Assembly (NCBI GenBank): GCA_947643145.1
Contig: CANRVD010000014.1
Span: forward strand, 1 to 48,618
Reading direction: 5' to 3'
Length of the DNA stretch: 48,618 bases
Source: an uncultured bacterium
GTDB lineage: Bacteria; Bacillota; Clostridia; Lachnospirales; Lachnospiraceae
In this document: positions 1 to 8,398 of the stretch, piece after piece
Numbering within the stretch: position 1 is the stretch's first letter
Layout of the letters: each line of letters starts with the position of its first letter
Notes under the pieces: model-generated
Database searches by the model: none
What the model was told of the DNA's origin: nothing
Seen by the model: only the letters and a program-made list of their open reading frames with translations
Translations under genes and position numbers: made by a program

Positions 1-82
1 GGTGCTACATCGAGGCTTTTGGCAGAATGTAACCGGGAATTTAGACGAGTAAAAAATGCGATATTTAATCGCCGAAGTAATA
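1..82. repeat. Palindromic MITE-like repeat, copy 1 (cut by window edge)
   Basis: This is the right half of the element seen complete at 1838-1999. The 82 bases match 1918-1999 at all but about six positions and end in the same terminal CCGAAGTAATA. The left arm lies outside the window. It sits just beyond the stop codon of the cls gene, so that gene is flanked by two copies in direct orientation. Confidence 0.75.
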
Positions 83-98
83 ACTAATACATTCCTGC

Positions 99-1763
99 TT
101 AAAACAGTGTCGAAAACAAATTTAACACCGGCTGAACCATTTTCCAGCGACGCGGCCTGTTCAGCCAGTCCTCATAACTGATTTCATTACTTATCTCAAA
201 CAGATTATTAAAATCCTTACGGATTTCCATCTGAATACTCTGCCCGGACATCCAGACACCATTTTCATAATGCAGATAGAAGCTGCGGTAATCCATATTA
301 ATGGTACCTACAATCGCTGCATTTTCTGTTAAAATCTGCTTTGCATGAATAAATCCCGGGGTATATTCATAAATACGAACCCCTTCCCGTAACAGCACGC
401 CATAATTATAATTCGTTAAAAGTTTCGCATACTTTTTATCCGGTATATTCGGGGTGACAATCCTTACATCCACTCCCCGGTGTACCGCCTCAATAAGGCT
501 TTGCTTCATATAGTCTTCTATAATCAGATACGGTGTCGTAATATATAAATACTCATCCGAAAAAGTAATCATCTGGTTATAAATACTTTCAATCGGATTA
601 TTCGGATTATTTGCCGGACCATCAGAGATTATCTGACAATACGTATCCCCTGCCACATCCGGTATCTTCTTGTAATTTAGATATTCTATATGGTCAGTCT
701 CTGCTGTTTCCGCACTTGCCTCCCACATCTGCAGGAATACTACCGAAAGATTCCATACGGACTCACCGATAATACGTACTCCCGTATCTTTCCAGACTCC
801 AAACCGCTCGATCAGATTTGCATATTCATCTGCCAGATTAAATCCCCCGGTAAATCCCACTTCTCCGTCAATTACCAGAATTTTCTGGTGGGAACGGTAG
901 TTCATATAAAGCTCTCCGGTATATTTATGGACGGGATTAAATACACGCACCTCCATCCCCTCATGCTCCAAAATCTGTTTAAAATATTTACGCGTGCGGA
1001 TTGCCGCACCAAAGTCATCATATAAAAACTTTATCTCAATTCCCTGCTCTAATTTTCTCTTTAAAATTTCATGCATCTTGTCCCATATCGCGCCTTCTGC
1101 CACAATAAAGAAATCGATAAATATAAAATGTCTTGCCTTTTCCAATGCCCTGAAAATATCTTCAAAAGCATCCTCTCCCATAGAATAATACTTCACTCTG
1201 TTTCCTTCTGTCAGAGGATAGCCTTCATTCACCATATATTTGACCATTCTTCCGGCTACCGGATGTTCCTCCAGATACTCCTCATATACTTCCTCATCCT
1301 GAATCAGAAATTTCTGTCCATATGCAATCTGCCTCATGATATACTGGTCTAACTTCTTTTTCTTTCCACCTTCCCTTCCCCACAAATAGTAAAGCACAAA
1401 ACCAGATACCGGAAGCAGTAAAATAATGGATATCCATGCAATACGGAAAGAAGGGCTTTGATTTTTATTTACCAGTGTTACCATTGCAATGACGGAACAT
1501 ATCTCCAGTATAAAATAAAAATACACAGTTGTGCTTTGCAGCAGAAAGGGAAGAAAAAGCACAACGGCTAGTTGAATCATTACAATGCATGCTGTAATCA
1601 AAAGCCGCAAAAAACCACTTAAATTATTTTGTATCCTTCCTTTTAACCCCTTTAAATAGCTTTCTTCTCTCTCTTCCTCTTCAAAATAGTGAATAATACC
1701 CTTACTTTTATTTTTTCTGTCCCATCTTTCATATGCATGTCCCGACCGAAATTTTATCTCCAT
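99..1763 (-). CDS. cls: Cardiolipin synthase-type phospholipase D family protein
   Basis: A membrane phosphatidyltransferase of the phospholipase D superfamily, 554 aa, probably condensing two phosphatidylglycerols into cardiolipin. Three membrane segments are visible at about residues 50-75, 80-97 and 107-128, followed by two PLD domains. The first HKD motif is intact (H292, K294, D299, then GGFN). The second reads H473, K475, with Glu at 480 where the family normally has Asp, followed by GTINMDYRS. The start at 1763 is chosen because GGAAG lies just upstream and MEIKFRSGH begins a typical charged N-terminus; a longer frame to 1859 would be translated out of a hairpin repeat. It stands alone between repeat copies. 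The family is sure, cardiolipin synthase is likely, and the effect of the Glu is unknown. Confidence 0.88.
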   Translation of the reverse strand: MEIKFRSGHAYERWDRKNKSKGIIHYFEEEEREESYLKGLKGRIQNNLSGFLRLLITACIVMIQLAVVLFLPFLLQSTTVYFYFILEICSVIAMVTLVNKNQSPSFRIAWISIILLLPVSGFVLYYLWGREGGKKKKLDQYIMRQIAYGQKFLIQDEEVYEEYLEEHPVAGRMVKYMVNEGYPLTEGNRVKYYSMGEDAFEDIFRALEKARHFIFIDFFIVAEGAIWDKMHEILKRKLEQGIEIKFLYDDFGAAIRTRKYFKQILEHEGMEVRVFNPVHKYTGELYMNYRSHQKILVIDGEVGFTGGFNLADEYANLIERFGVWKDTGVRIIGESVWNLSVVFLQMWEASAETAETDHIEYLNYKKIPDVAGDTYCQIISDGPANNPNNPIESIYNQMITFSDEYLYITTPYLIIEDYMKQSLIEAVHRGVDVRIVTPNIPDKKYAKLLTNYNYGVLLREGVRIYEYTPGFIHAKQILTENAAIVGTINMDYRSFYLHYENGVWMSGQSIQMEIRKDFNNLFEISNEISYEDWLNRPRRWKMVQPVLNLFSTLF

Positions 1764-1811
1764 CTGACTACTTCCCTTCTTTTTTCCCACATGGTATACT
1801 GAAAGAAACAG

Positions 1812-1842
1812 TAGATTGCAGGCTTCGCCAGCAAACCTATTA
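1812..1842. repeat. 31-bp repeat upstream of cls, identical to 17267-17297
   Basis: Thirty-one bases starting TAGATTGCAGGCTTCGCC recur without mismatch at 17267-17297. Each copy lies in the leader of a minus-strand gene (cls here, trpF there). The ends (TAGRTTGC and GCAAACCTA) can pair to give a small hairpin. It abuts and slightly overlaps the palindromic element beginning at 1838. Confidence 0.75.
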
Positions 1843-1999
1843 CTTCGGAAGATACACATCGCATGATTTTACGAAGTATAAATTTTCGGATACATCTGCA
1901 AAAAACGTAGGTGTAGCGGTGCTGCATCGAGGTTTTTGGCAGAATGTATCCGGGAATTTAGACGAGTAAAAACTGCGATATGTAACCGCCGAAGTAATA
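1838..1999. repeat. Palindromic MITE-like element, complete copy
   Basis: A 162-bp near-perfect inverted repeat with terminal TATTACTTCGG at 1838-1848 and its exact complement at 1989-1999. The two halves pair along most of their length, for example GGATACAT near 1890 with ATGTATCC near 1943. There is no room for a transposase. A second copy ends at position 82 and an internally deleted 72-bp copy lies at 30253-30324. Short reading frames through it look like artefacts of the palindrome. Confidence 0.75.
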
Positions 2000-2069
2000 T
2001 TATCATACCGTACATTATAGCCCATCCTAAGTTTTGACGCAAGATTATAAAGAAGAAATGAGGAGACTT

Positions 2070-3311
2070 ATGAAAATAATCTACAGCCCTGTCGAAGAAC
2101 CGCTTTACCTATATCCTTTTCTACATCCAAAAGAGAATATGGCCTTTTTTGATATTGAAACAACCGGTCTGTCCCCTAATGCCTCTTCCCTGTACCTGAT
2201 TGGACTGATGACCTATGACAGCATCAAAAAGAAATGGCTTCTCTGCCAATGGTTTGCCGATAACTACCAGAGCGAAAAAGAAATCCTGCAAAATTTTATA
2301 GATGCACTGGCTAATGTGAAATACCTGTACCATTTTAATGGAAAGACTTTTGACATACCCTATATCCTGAAAAAATGCACACGCCATGCACTGATAATAC
2401 CAAAACACTGCCAAAAACTGTTCCATGACACTACAGGGCAGCACTCCATTGATTTACTCAGCATCATCCGCTCTCTTCGTCATGCACTAAGGTTAGAAAA
2501 GTGCAGCCAGACCACCGTGGAACAATGGCTGGGACTTAAGCGCTCTGACCCATTTTCCGGCAATGAACTAATTACCGTCTATTCAGAATATATGCAGCAA
2601 AAACTTCTAAATCCGGAAAACGCTAAAAAACTTGAAAAAGTTCTTCTTCTGCATAATCATGATGACATAGAAATGATGTTAAATCTGTGCAGTCTTTTTA
2701 CTTATCATGAGTATCTCTCCGAAAACTGCCAGATTCGGCTTCTTGCTGCCCAAAACCTATCCACGTTAGAAGTTTTGCGTACCCAAAAGCAAGAACTCTC
2801 TCTGTCAATAAAGCTTCCGGCAGCAGTTCCCAAAGCCATCCATCTGACTGCCCCCTTTCCGCCAGAAAGCGCTGACAGAGAAATCCCCGCCATAAAAAGC
2901 CCTGCCACCCTTTCAATGGAAGAAGATACAGCCCGTATCAGCCTTCCCCTCTATGAAGGCACCTTGAAATTTTTTCTGCCTGATTACAGGGACTATTGTT
3001 ATCTTATGAAAGAAGATATGGCAGTCCATAAAAGTATTGCGGAATTTGTAGACAGTACTGTCCGTAAAAAAGCAACAGCAGCCACCTGTTACATAAAGCA
3101 GACAGGGCTTTTTCTCCCAAGCCTTGTCCCTTCCGGCAAAAGGAAAATTTCTGCTGCACCGGATATAGAAACAGATGGCAGCCTTTCCTTATTTCACTTA
3201 CAATGGAAAGATAAATTATCCTTTTTTAAGCTTCCAGATGACTATACTAAGAATTTAGAATTTTGGAAACAGTACCTTAACATACAGTTTCCCTGTTTTC
3301 GGAATATCTAA
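2070..3311 (+). CDS. YprB-like ribonuclease H-like domain protein (DEDD exonuclease fold)
   Basis: A cytoplasmic protein of 413 aa with a DnaQ/RNase H-like 3'-5' exonuclease domain in its first half. Visible motifs are FDIETTG near residue 30 (ExoI), NGKTFDIPYI near 90 (ExoII) and HNHDDIEMML near 205 (ExoIII), in the order expected for DEDD nucleases. The second half is not recognised. The start at 2070 is preceded by AGGAG four bases upstream; an earlier ATG at 2058 and a TTG at 2034 are possible but less well served. It begins about 70 bases after the palindromic element. The domain is well supported; the substrate is unknown. Confidence 0.8.
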   Translation: MKIIYSPVEEPLYLYPFLHPKENMAFFDIETTGLSPNASSLYLIGLMTYDSIKKKWLLCQWFADNYQSEKEILQNFIDALANVKYLYHFNGKTFDIPYILKKCTRHALIIPKHCQKLFHDTTGQHSIDLLSIIRSLRHALRLEKCSQTTVEQWLGLKRSDPFSGNELITVYSEYMQQKLLNPENAKKLEKVLLLHNHDDIEMMLNLCSLFTYHEYLSENCQIRLLAAQNLSTLEVLRTQKQELSLSIKLPAAVPKAIHLTAPFPPESADREIPAIKSPATLSMEEDTARISLPLYEGTLKFFLPDYRDYCYLMKEDMAVHKSIAEFVDSTVRKKATAATCYIKQTGLFLPSLVPSGKRKISAAPDIETDGSLSLFHLQWKDKLSFFKLPDDYTKNLEFWKQYLNIQFPCFRNI

Positions 3312-3442
3312 ATGATTGACACAAGTCAGCATTCTTGTTAGAATTTACTGAGAAAGATTGTATGAGTATACCGACAACACAAAACAATCGGCTTTTATTA
3401 AATTATCAGATATTGTAATTATAAATACAGGAGGGAATAGAA

Positions 3443-6400
3443 ATGTATCATTGCCATAGTCATTTTTATTTAGCAGGAGAGAAATGCAGAGTATTTGATA
3501 TTATAAAAGAAATAACCCCATTTGAACATTTTACCCATGAATTTACTGAAAGTGAAATCCTTGATGAATCATTTATATCCAAGGCAAATGTGATTATAGC
3601 TAACCTGCAGAATATGGATGCAAAAGAAACAGTACGTATGTTAGTTTCAAGCAGAAAAAAAGAAACGGAACTTATTCTGCTCGCGGATAAGGAACAGATC
3701 CTCCCTTTAGCAGATGACCTGTCGGAAATTAAAGATATATGGACATTACCTATGTCAGATGAAGAGATAAAATTCCGTATTCAAAGATGGCAGCAGACTT
3801 GCAAAATGTACACGGATTTTTGGCAGACCAGCCATTATCTTGAAGCTACCATTAACAATATTCCTAACCTGATCTGGTATAAGGATAAAGATGGTATTCA
3901 TAAGAAAGTCAACGACAGCTTCTGCAAAACCGTCCGAAAAACCAAAAAGCAAGTAGAAGGCCGCGGTCATGCTTATATCTGGGATGTTGATTTTGATGAT
4001 CCGGCCTGTATAGAATCCGAACGGGAAGTTATGGAAACAAAACAGACCTGCATATCAGAAGAAACAATTAAAACGGGAGAGGGCATGAGGCAGCTTACTA
4101 CTTATAAATCCCCATTGTATAATATGGACGGAAGTGTAATGGGGACGGTAGGTGTTGCAATTGATGTAACCAAAGAACGTGCCTATGAAAAGGAAATTCT
4201 ACAAAAAAATGCTGCTCTGGAGAAAATTTTTACTACGATTGACTGTGGGGTAATGCTTCATACGATGGATGGAAAAATCCTCAGCACGAACAGGGCTGCA
4301 CTCAAGATTTTGGGCTATGAAACCCAAGATGAACTGGTTAAGGACGGCTTTCATTTGATTGCTTCGTCCGTTATGGATGAAGATAAGGAGAGACTTCGTG
4401 AAAGCATCCAATCATTGCAAATGGAAGGAGATACCGCCAGTGTAGAATACCGTGTACAGCATAAAAACGGAGACATTCTTCATGTTATGGGCAACGTCAA
4501 GCTCTTAATGGAGAATGACGAGCCTATCTACCAGCGTTTCCTTTTAGACTGTACTGCCCATAAGCTGGAAGAAAAGAAAAAGGAACAACAGCAAAGGGAA
4601 CTGATTCAGGCACTAAGCGTTGATTACAACCTTGTCTGCTTTTTCGATCTTGACAGCGGAATGGGATTTCAATTCCAAAGCAATGGAATTGACGAATATA
4701 TGTTTGATCCTTTTTTCAATGACGAAATATCACTGGAAGAAAGTATGGAGCACTACATACAGAAATATGTACATGAAGAAGACAAAGACATGCTCCGGCA
4801 AAATACAGGGAAAGATGAGCTGATAGCACAGTTGTCGAAAAAGAAACTGACAACTATAAATTACCGTATTAATATAGATGATGAGATAAAATACTTTCAA
4901 ATAAAGGTGGTGCGTACAGGAACATGGAACCAGACACATGGTATTGTTTTGGGATTTCACAGTATAGATAAAGAAATCCGAAGTGAAATGGAGAAAAATA
5001 CTCTGTTAGAAGATGCACTTATGCAGGCAAATCAGGCAAGCAAGGCAAAAAGTATATTCCTTTCCAATATGTCACACGATATCCGCACTCCAATGAATGC
5101 AATTGTTGGATTTACCGCTTTGGCACTTACACATATTGACAGAACAGAACAGGTAGAAGAATATCTGAAAAAGATTATGACGTCAGGAAATCATCTTCTC
5201 AGCCTGATTAATGATGTTTTGGATATGAGCCGCATTGAAAGCGGCAAAATGCATCTAGATGAAAAACCATGCAGCCTGCCGGATATTTTACATGGACTGC
5301 GTAATATATTACAGGCAGATGTCCGTGCAAAACAGCTTGATTTATATATAGATGCTGTAGATATTATAAATGAAGATATTTATTGTGATAAACTGCATTT
5401 AAACCAGGTACTTCTGAATCTTCTTAGCAATGCTGTAAAATATACAGGTGCAGGTGGTATTGTCAGTATGCGGATTACAGAAAAACCAGGTGCCCCGGCA
5501 GGTTATGCAAATTATGAATTCCTTATCAAAGATAATGGCATTGGCATGAGTGAGGAATTTGTATTACGTATCTTCGAGCCTTTTGAAAGAGAAAAAACCT
5601 CTACAACCAGCGGTATTCATGGAACCGGTCTTGGAATGGCAATTACAAAAAATATTGTAGATATGATGAACGGCTCCATTAGTGTAAAAAGTGAACAAGG
5701 CGTAGGCACAGAGTTTATGGTTGCTTTTACTTTCCGTCTGAACCCTGCAACCAAGGACCCACGGAATATCCCACAACTTAAGAACTGCAGGGCACTTGTT
5801 GTCGATGATGATTTTGATACCTGTGACAGCGTATCCTATATGCTAAACCAGCTTGGAATGCGCGCAGAGTGGACCTTATCGGGAAAAGAAGCAGTACTGC
5901 GTACCCACCAGGCATCTATGCGTGGAGACAGTTATTCCGTTTATATTATTGACTGGCTTCTTCCTGATATGAACGGTGTTGAAGTTACCCGGAGAATCCG
6001 AAAAGAAATGGGAGACGATATCTCTGTGATTGTCCTGACTGCCTATGACTGGGCAGAGATTGAGACGGAAGCCAAAGAGGCTGGTGTGACGGCATTTTGC
6101 AGTAAACCACTGTTTATGTCAGAACTAAGCGACTGTCTGTATTCCATTGTCAATGCAAACGAGGACGCTGAAAATAATTCTTCCGAATACGCACCAAAAA
6201 TCGCTGCCGGACGTATTCTTTTGGTGGAAGATAACGAACTGAATCAGGAAATTGCCTCAGAAATTTTGACCGATGCCGGCTTTACGGTAGATATTGCTGA
6301 AGACGGGCAGGTCGCCATAGATATACTGAAAAAATCTGAACCAGGCCATTATCAGGTAATCCTTATGGATGTCCAAATGCCGATTATGAATGGTTATGAA

Positions 6401-6583
6401 GCAACAAAGATTATCCGCGCTTTGGAGGACAAAGAACTGGCTTCCATACCAATTATAGCAATGACCGCAAATGCTTTTCAGGAAGATAAACAGGAAGCCT
6501 TACGATGCGGCATGAATGCCCATATCGCAAAGCCAATTGATATTGAAATTTTATTTGATACACTGAGAAAGATTCTGACCTGA
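3443..6583 (+). CDS. Hybrid histidine kinase with PAS domains and two receiver domains
   Basis: A large signalling kinase of 1046 aa with no membrane segment, so probably cytoplasmic. Order: a receiver-like degenerate N-terminus (1-115), PAS domains at about 125-245 and 255-375, a further PAS-like stretch at 390-505, a coiled linker, HisKA with phosphoacceptor H545 in SNMSHDIRTP, a HATPase with N663, DNGIGM (697-702) and GTGLGMAI (727-734), receiver 1 with D837, and receiver 2 with D976 and KP at 1030-1031. ACAGGAGG before the ATG fixes the start. No response regulator or Hpt gene is adjacent, so the output must be elsewhere. A strong terminator follows. Confidence 0.92.
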   Translation: MYHCHSHFYLAGEKCRVFDIIKEITPFEHFTHEFTESEILDESFISKANVIIANLQNMDAKETVRMLVSSRKKETELILLADKEQILPLADDLSEIKDIWTLPMSDEEIKFRIQRWQQTCKMYTDFWQTSHYLEATINNIPNLIWYKDKDGIHKKVNDSFCKTVRKTKKQVEGRGHAYIWDVDFDDPACIESEREVMETKQTCISEETIKTGEGMRQLTTYKSPLYNMDGSVMGTVGVAIDVTKERAYEKEILQKNAALEKIFTTIDCGVMLHTMDGKILSTNRAALKILGYETQDELVKDGFHLIASSVMDEDKERLRESIQSLQMEGDTASVEYRVQHKNGDILHVMGNVKLLMENDEPIYQRFLLDCTAHKLEEKKKEQQQRELIQALSVDYNLVCFFDLDSGMGFQFQSNGIDEYMFDPFFNDEISLEESMEHYIQKYVHEEDKDMLRQNTGKDELIAQLSKKKLTTINYRINIDDEIKYFQIKVVRTGTWNQTHGIVLGFHSIDKEIRSEMEKNTLLEDALMQANQASKAKSIFLSNMSHDIRTPMNAIVGFTALALTHIDRTEQVEEYLKKIMTSGNHLLSLINDVLDMSRIESGKMHLDEKPCSLPDILHGLRNILQADVRAKQLDLYIDAVDIINEDIYCDKLHLNQVLLNLLSNAVKYTGAGGIVSMRITEKPGAPAGYANYEFLIKDNGIGMSEEFVLRIFEPFEREKTSTTSGIHGTGLGMAITKNIVDMMNGSISVKSEQGVGTEFMVAFTFRLNPATKDPRNIPQLKNCRALVVDDDFDTCDSVSYMLNQLGMRAEWTLSGKEAVLRTHQASMRGDSYSVYIIDWLLPDMNGVEVTRRIRKEMGDDISVIVLTAYDWAEIETEAKEAGVTAFCSKPLFMSELSDCLYSIVNANEDAENNSSEYAPKIAAGRILLVEDNELNQEIASEILTDAGFTVDIAEDGQVAIDILKKSEPGHYQVILMDVQMPIMNGYEATKIIRALEDKELASIPIIAMTANAFQEDKQEALRCGMNAHIAKPIDIEILFDTLRKILT

Positions 6584-6594
6584 TAACGGCTGAC

Positions 6595-6641
6595 AGGCCA
6601 CAGGCGCACCGCTGAAATCCGGTGTGCCTGTGGCCTTTTTC
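6595..6641 (+). terminator. Rho-independent terminator after the hybrid kinase
   Basis: GGCCACAGGCGCACC and its complement GGTGTGCCTGTGGCC form a stem of about 15 bp with one mismatch, followed by TTTTT. It begins about a dozen bases after the kinase stop codon. Confidence 0.9.
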
Positions 6642-6676
6642 TCCATTTTCTTGACACTGAGACTTTTCTACTGCAC

Positions 6677-6713
6677 AAAAAAACCAATACACCTACTTTC
6701 ATAGATATATTGG
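6677..6713 (-). terminator. Terminator of rpmF
   Basis: Read on the minus strand, CCAATATATC pairs with GGTGTATTGG using two G-U wobbles and is followed by seven T residues. It lies 28 bases beyond the rpmF stop. The wobbles fit an RNA made from this strand only. Confidence 0.75.
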
Positions 6714-6740
6714 CTTCATGTACCATCTTTGCATAAACGC

Positions 6741-6923
6741 TTATTCCGCATTTGCAAGAATCTCTTTTTTATTGTAAGAACCACATGACTTACATACTCT
6801 GTGAGATATCATTAAAGCACCACACTTACTGCACTTTACTAAATTTGGTGCTGACATCTTCCAATTTGCTCTTCTCTTATCTCTTCTAGACTTTGAAGAT
6901 TTATTTTTTGGACAAATAGACAT
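6741..6923 (-). CDS. rpmF: Large ribosomal subunit protein bL32
   Basis: A ribosomal protein of 60 aa. The basic N-terminus (PKNKSSKSRRDKRRANWKM) and the zinc-ribbon cysteines CSKCG and CKSCG are typical of the zinc-binding bL32 form. AGGAGG lies eight bases upstream of the ATG. It has its own consensus promoter (6972-7000) and terminator. In many Firmicutes a DUF177/YceD gene stands directly before rpmF; here the 120 bases back to ackA contain only the promoter. Confidence 0.97.
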   Translation of the reverse strand: MSICPKNKSSKSRRDKRRANWKMSAPNLVKCSKCGALMISHRVCKSCGSYNKKEILANAE

Positions 6924-6971
6924 TCTATTCCACCTCCTAATTTCCGTACTTCGATTTACAACACTTTTTCG

Positions 6972-7000
6972 ATTATATCAAGACCAAGCCCGTTTGTCAA
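6972..7000 (-). promoter_or_regulatory. Consensus sigma-A promoter of rpmF
   Basis: On the minus strand TTGACA (7000-6995) and TATAAT (6977-6972) are separated by exactly 17 bases, a perfect match to the vegetative consensus, about 50 bases upstream of the rpmF start. Confidence 0.92.
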
Positions 7001-7043
7001 CAAGTTTTTCCAAGGAATTAACCCAACCGCTTGAAATATGTTA

Positions 7044-8234
7044 TTAAAGTGTCAGTACGCTAACTGTTTCTCTGGCAATCGCAAGTTCTTCATTGGTAGG
7101 CACTACCCAGACCTGCACCTTACTTTCAGGCTTTGTCAGGCATAGCTCTTCCCCACGTACTTGTGGCACATCTAAATCAGGAACAACACCAATCGCACCC
7201 AGCTTATCTAAAATCATCTGACGTATTTCCAGATTATTTTCACCGGCACCAGCTGTCAGGGCAATTGCATCTGCTCCATCCAATGCCAGAAAATAGGCAC
7301 CAATATATTTCACAACACGATATACTAACACATCAATCGCATTCTTTGCATCTTCGTTTCCCTTTTCCATCGCTTCTACCAAATCGCGGTAATCATTGGA
7401 AATACCGGATAACCCCAAAGCACCGGATTTCTTATTTAATATAGAAGTCATTTCACTAATCGAAATATTTTCTTTTGCACAGATATATTCCAAAATAGCC
7501 GGGTCAAGGTCGCCGGAACGGGTCCCCATCATTAAGCCCTCTAATGGCGTCATGCCCATACTGGTATCAATACTCTTACCATTTTTAATCGCACTGATGC
7601 TTGCTCCACTTCCGATATGGCAGACAATCATCTTGGAATTTTCTTTATCAAGTCCTGCTAACTCTGCTAAACGGTTTGACACAAAACTGTGGCTGGTTCC
7701 ATGAAAACCATAACGGCGGACTCCGTATTTTTCATAGTATTCCTTTGGAAGACCATATAAATATGCCTTCTTTGGCATTGTCTGATGAAACGCTGTATCA
7801 AATACAGCAACATTTGGAACGCCCGGCATAACCTCCTGACAGGCCCGAATACCTAAAAGATTCGCAGGATTATGAAGCGGCGCCAAATCGTTGCAGGATG
7901 TAATCGCCCGAATAACCTCTTCATCAATTTTAACAGAGGATGCAAACTTTTCACCACCATGTACCAGACGGTGTCCTACTGCATTAATCTCAGATAAGGA
8001 TGTTAACACACCTATCTCCTTGTCCAGCAAGGTATCAAGAACTTTCTGAAGCGCTACGCCATGATCTGGAAATGGAACCTCTTCTTCATATTTCTCATTT
8101 CCTTTTTTATAAGTAATGGCCCCATCCAAGCCAATTCTTTCACAATTACCAGAAGCACTTACTACTTCTGTCTCTGAATCAATCAACTGAAACTTTAAAG
8201 TTGAGCTACCACAATTTACTACTAAAATTTTCAT
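7044..8234 (-). CDS. ackA: Acetate kinase
   Basis: Catalyses acetyl phosphate + ADP to acetate + ATP, the substrate-level phosphorylation step of acetate fermentation. The 396 residues hold the family signatures VNCGSSTLKF near the N-terminus, HRLVHGGEKF, GFHGTSH, CHIGSGAS and DTSMGMTPLEGLMMGTRSGD. The start at 8234 is the second of two adjacent ATGs and has AGAGG six bases upstream. No phosphotransacetylase gene is next to it; it faces tmcAL across a shared divergent promoter region. Length and motifs are normal. Confidence 0.97.
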   Translation of the reverse strand: MKILVVNCGSSTLKFQLIDSETEVVSASGNCERIGLDGAITYKKGNEKYEEEVPFPDHGVALQKVLDTLLDKEIGVLTSLSEINAVGHRLVHGGEKFASSVKIDEEVIRAITSCNDLAPLHNPANLLGIRACQEVMPGVPNVAVFDTAFHQTMPKKAYLYGLPKEYYEKYGVRRYGFHGTSHSFVSNRLAELAGLDKENSKMIVCHIGSGASISAIKNGKSIDTSMGMTPLEGLMMGTRSGDLDPAILEYICAKENISISEMTSILNKKSGALGLSGISNDYRDLVEAMEKGNEDAKNAIDVLVYRVVKYIGAYFLALDGADAIALTAGAGENNLEIRQMILDKLGAIGVVPDLDVPQVRGEELCLTKPESKVQVWVVPTNEELAIARETVSVLTL

Positions 8235-8284
8235 CATGAACCTCTTTTCTGCCTGCATCGGCTATTATATTGCATACATATAAA

Positions 8285-8313
8285 AGTATACTTGATTCAT
8301 TTTTCTTTGTCTA
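8285..8313 (-). promoter_or_regulatory. Probable promoter of ackA
   Basis: On the minus strand TAGACA (8313-8308), a 17-base spacer and TATACT (8290-8285) lie about 50 bases upstream of ackA. It overlaps the oppositely directed candidate for tmcAL. Confidence 0.6.
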
Positions 8314-8320
8314 GTAAAAT
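8292..8320 (+). promoter_or_regulatory. Probable promoter of tmcAL
   Basis: TTGATT (8292-8297), a 17-base spacer and TAAAAT (8315-8320) point toward tmcAL. It overlaps the ackA candidate, so the two promoters may compete. Confidence 0.55.
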
Positions 8321-8398
8321 ATATGAGATGGCGTGAAAATCAATTTTCAAAATAGGCTTACGATCGCTGTGAATCGCAACGGTGGAAAAGAGGTTTTA

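Noticed and set aside
1840-2025. Short reading frames through the palindromic element
   Set aside because: Frames on both strands arise from the inverted repeat itself and have no start signals or recognised domains.
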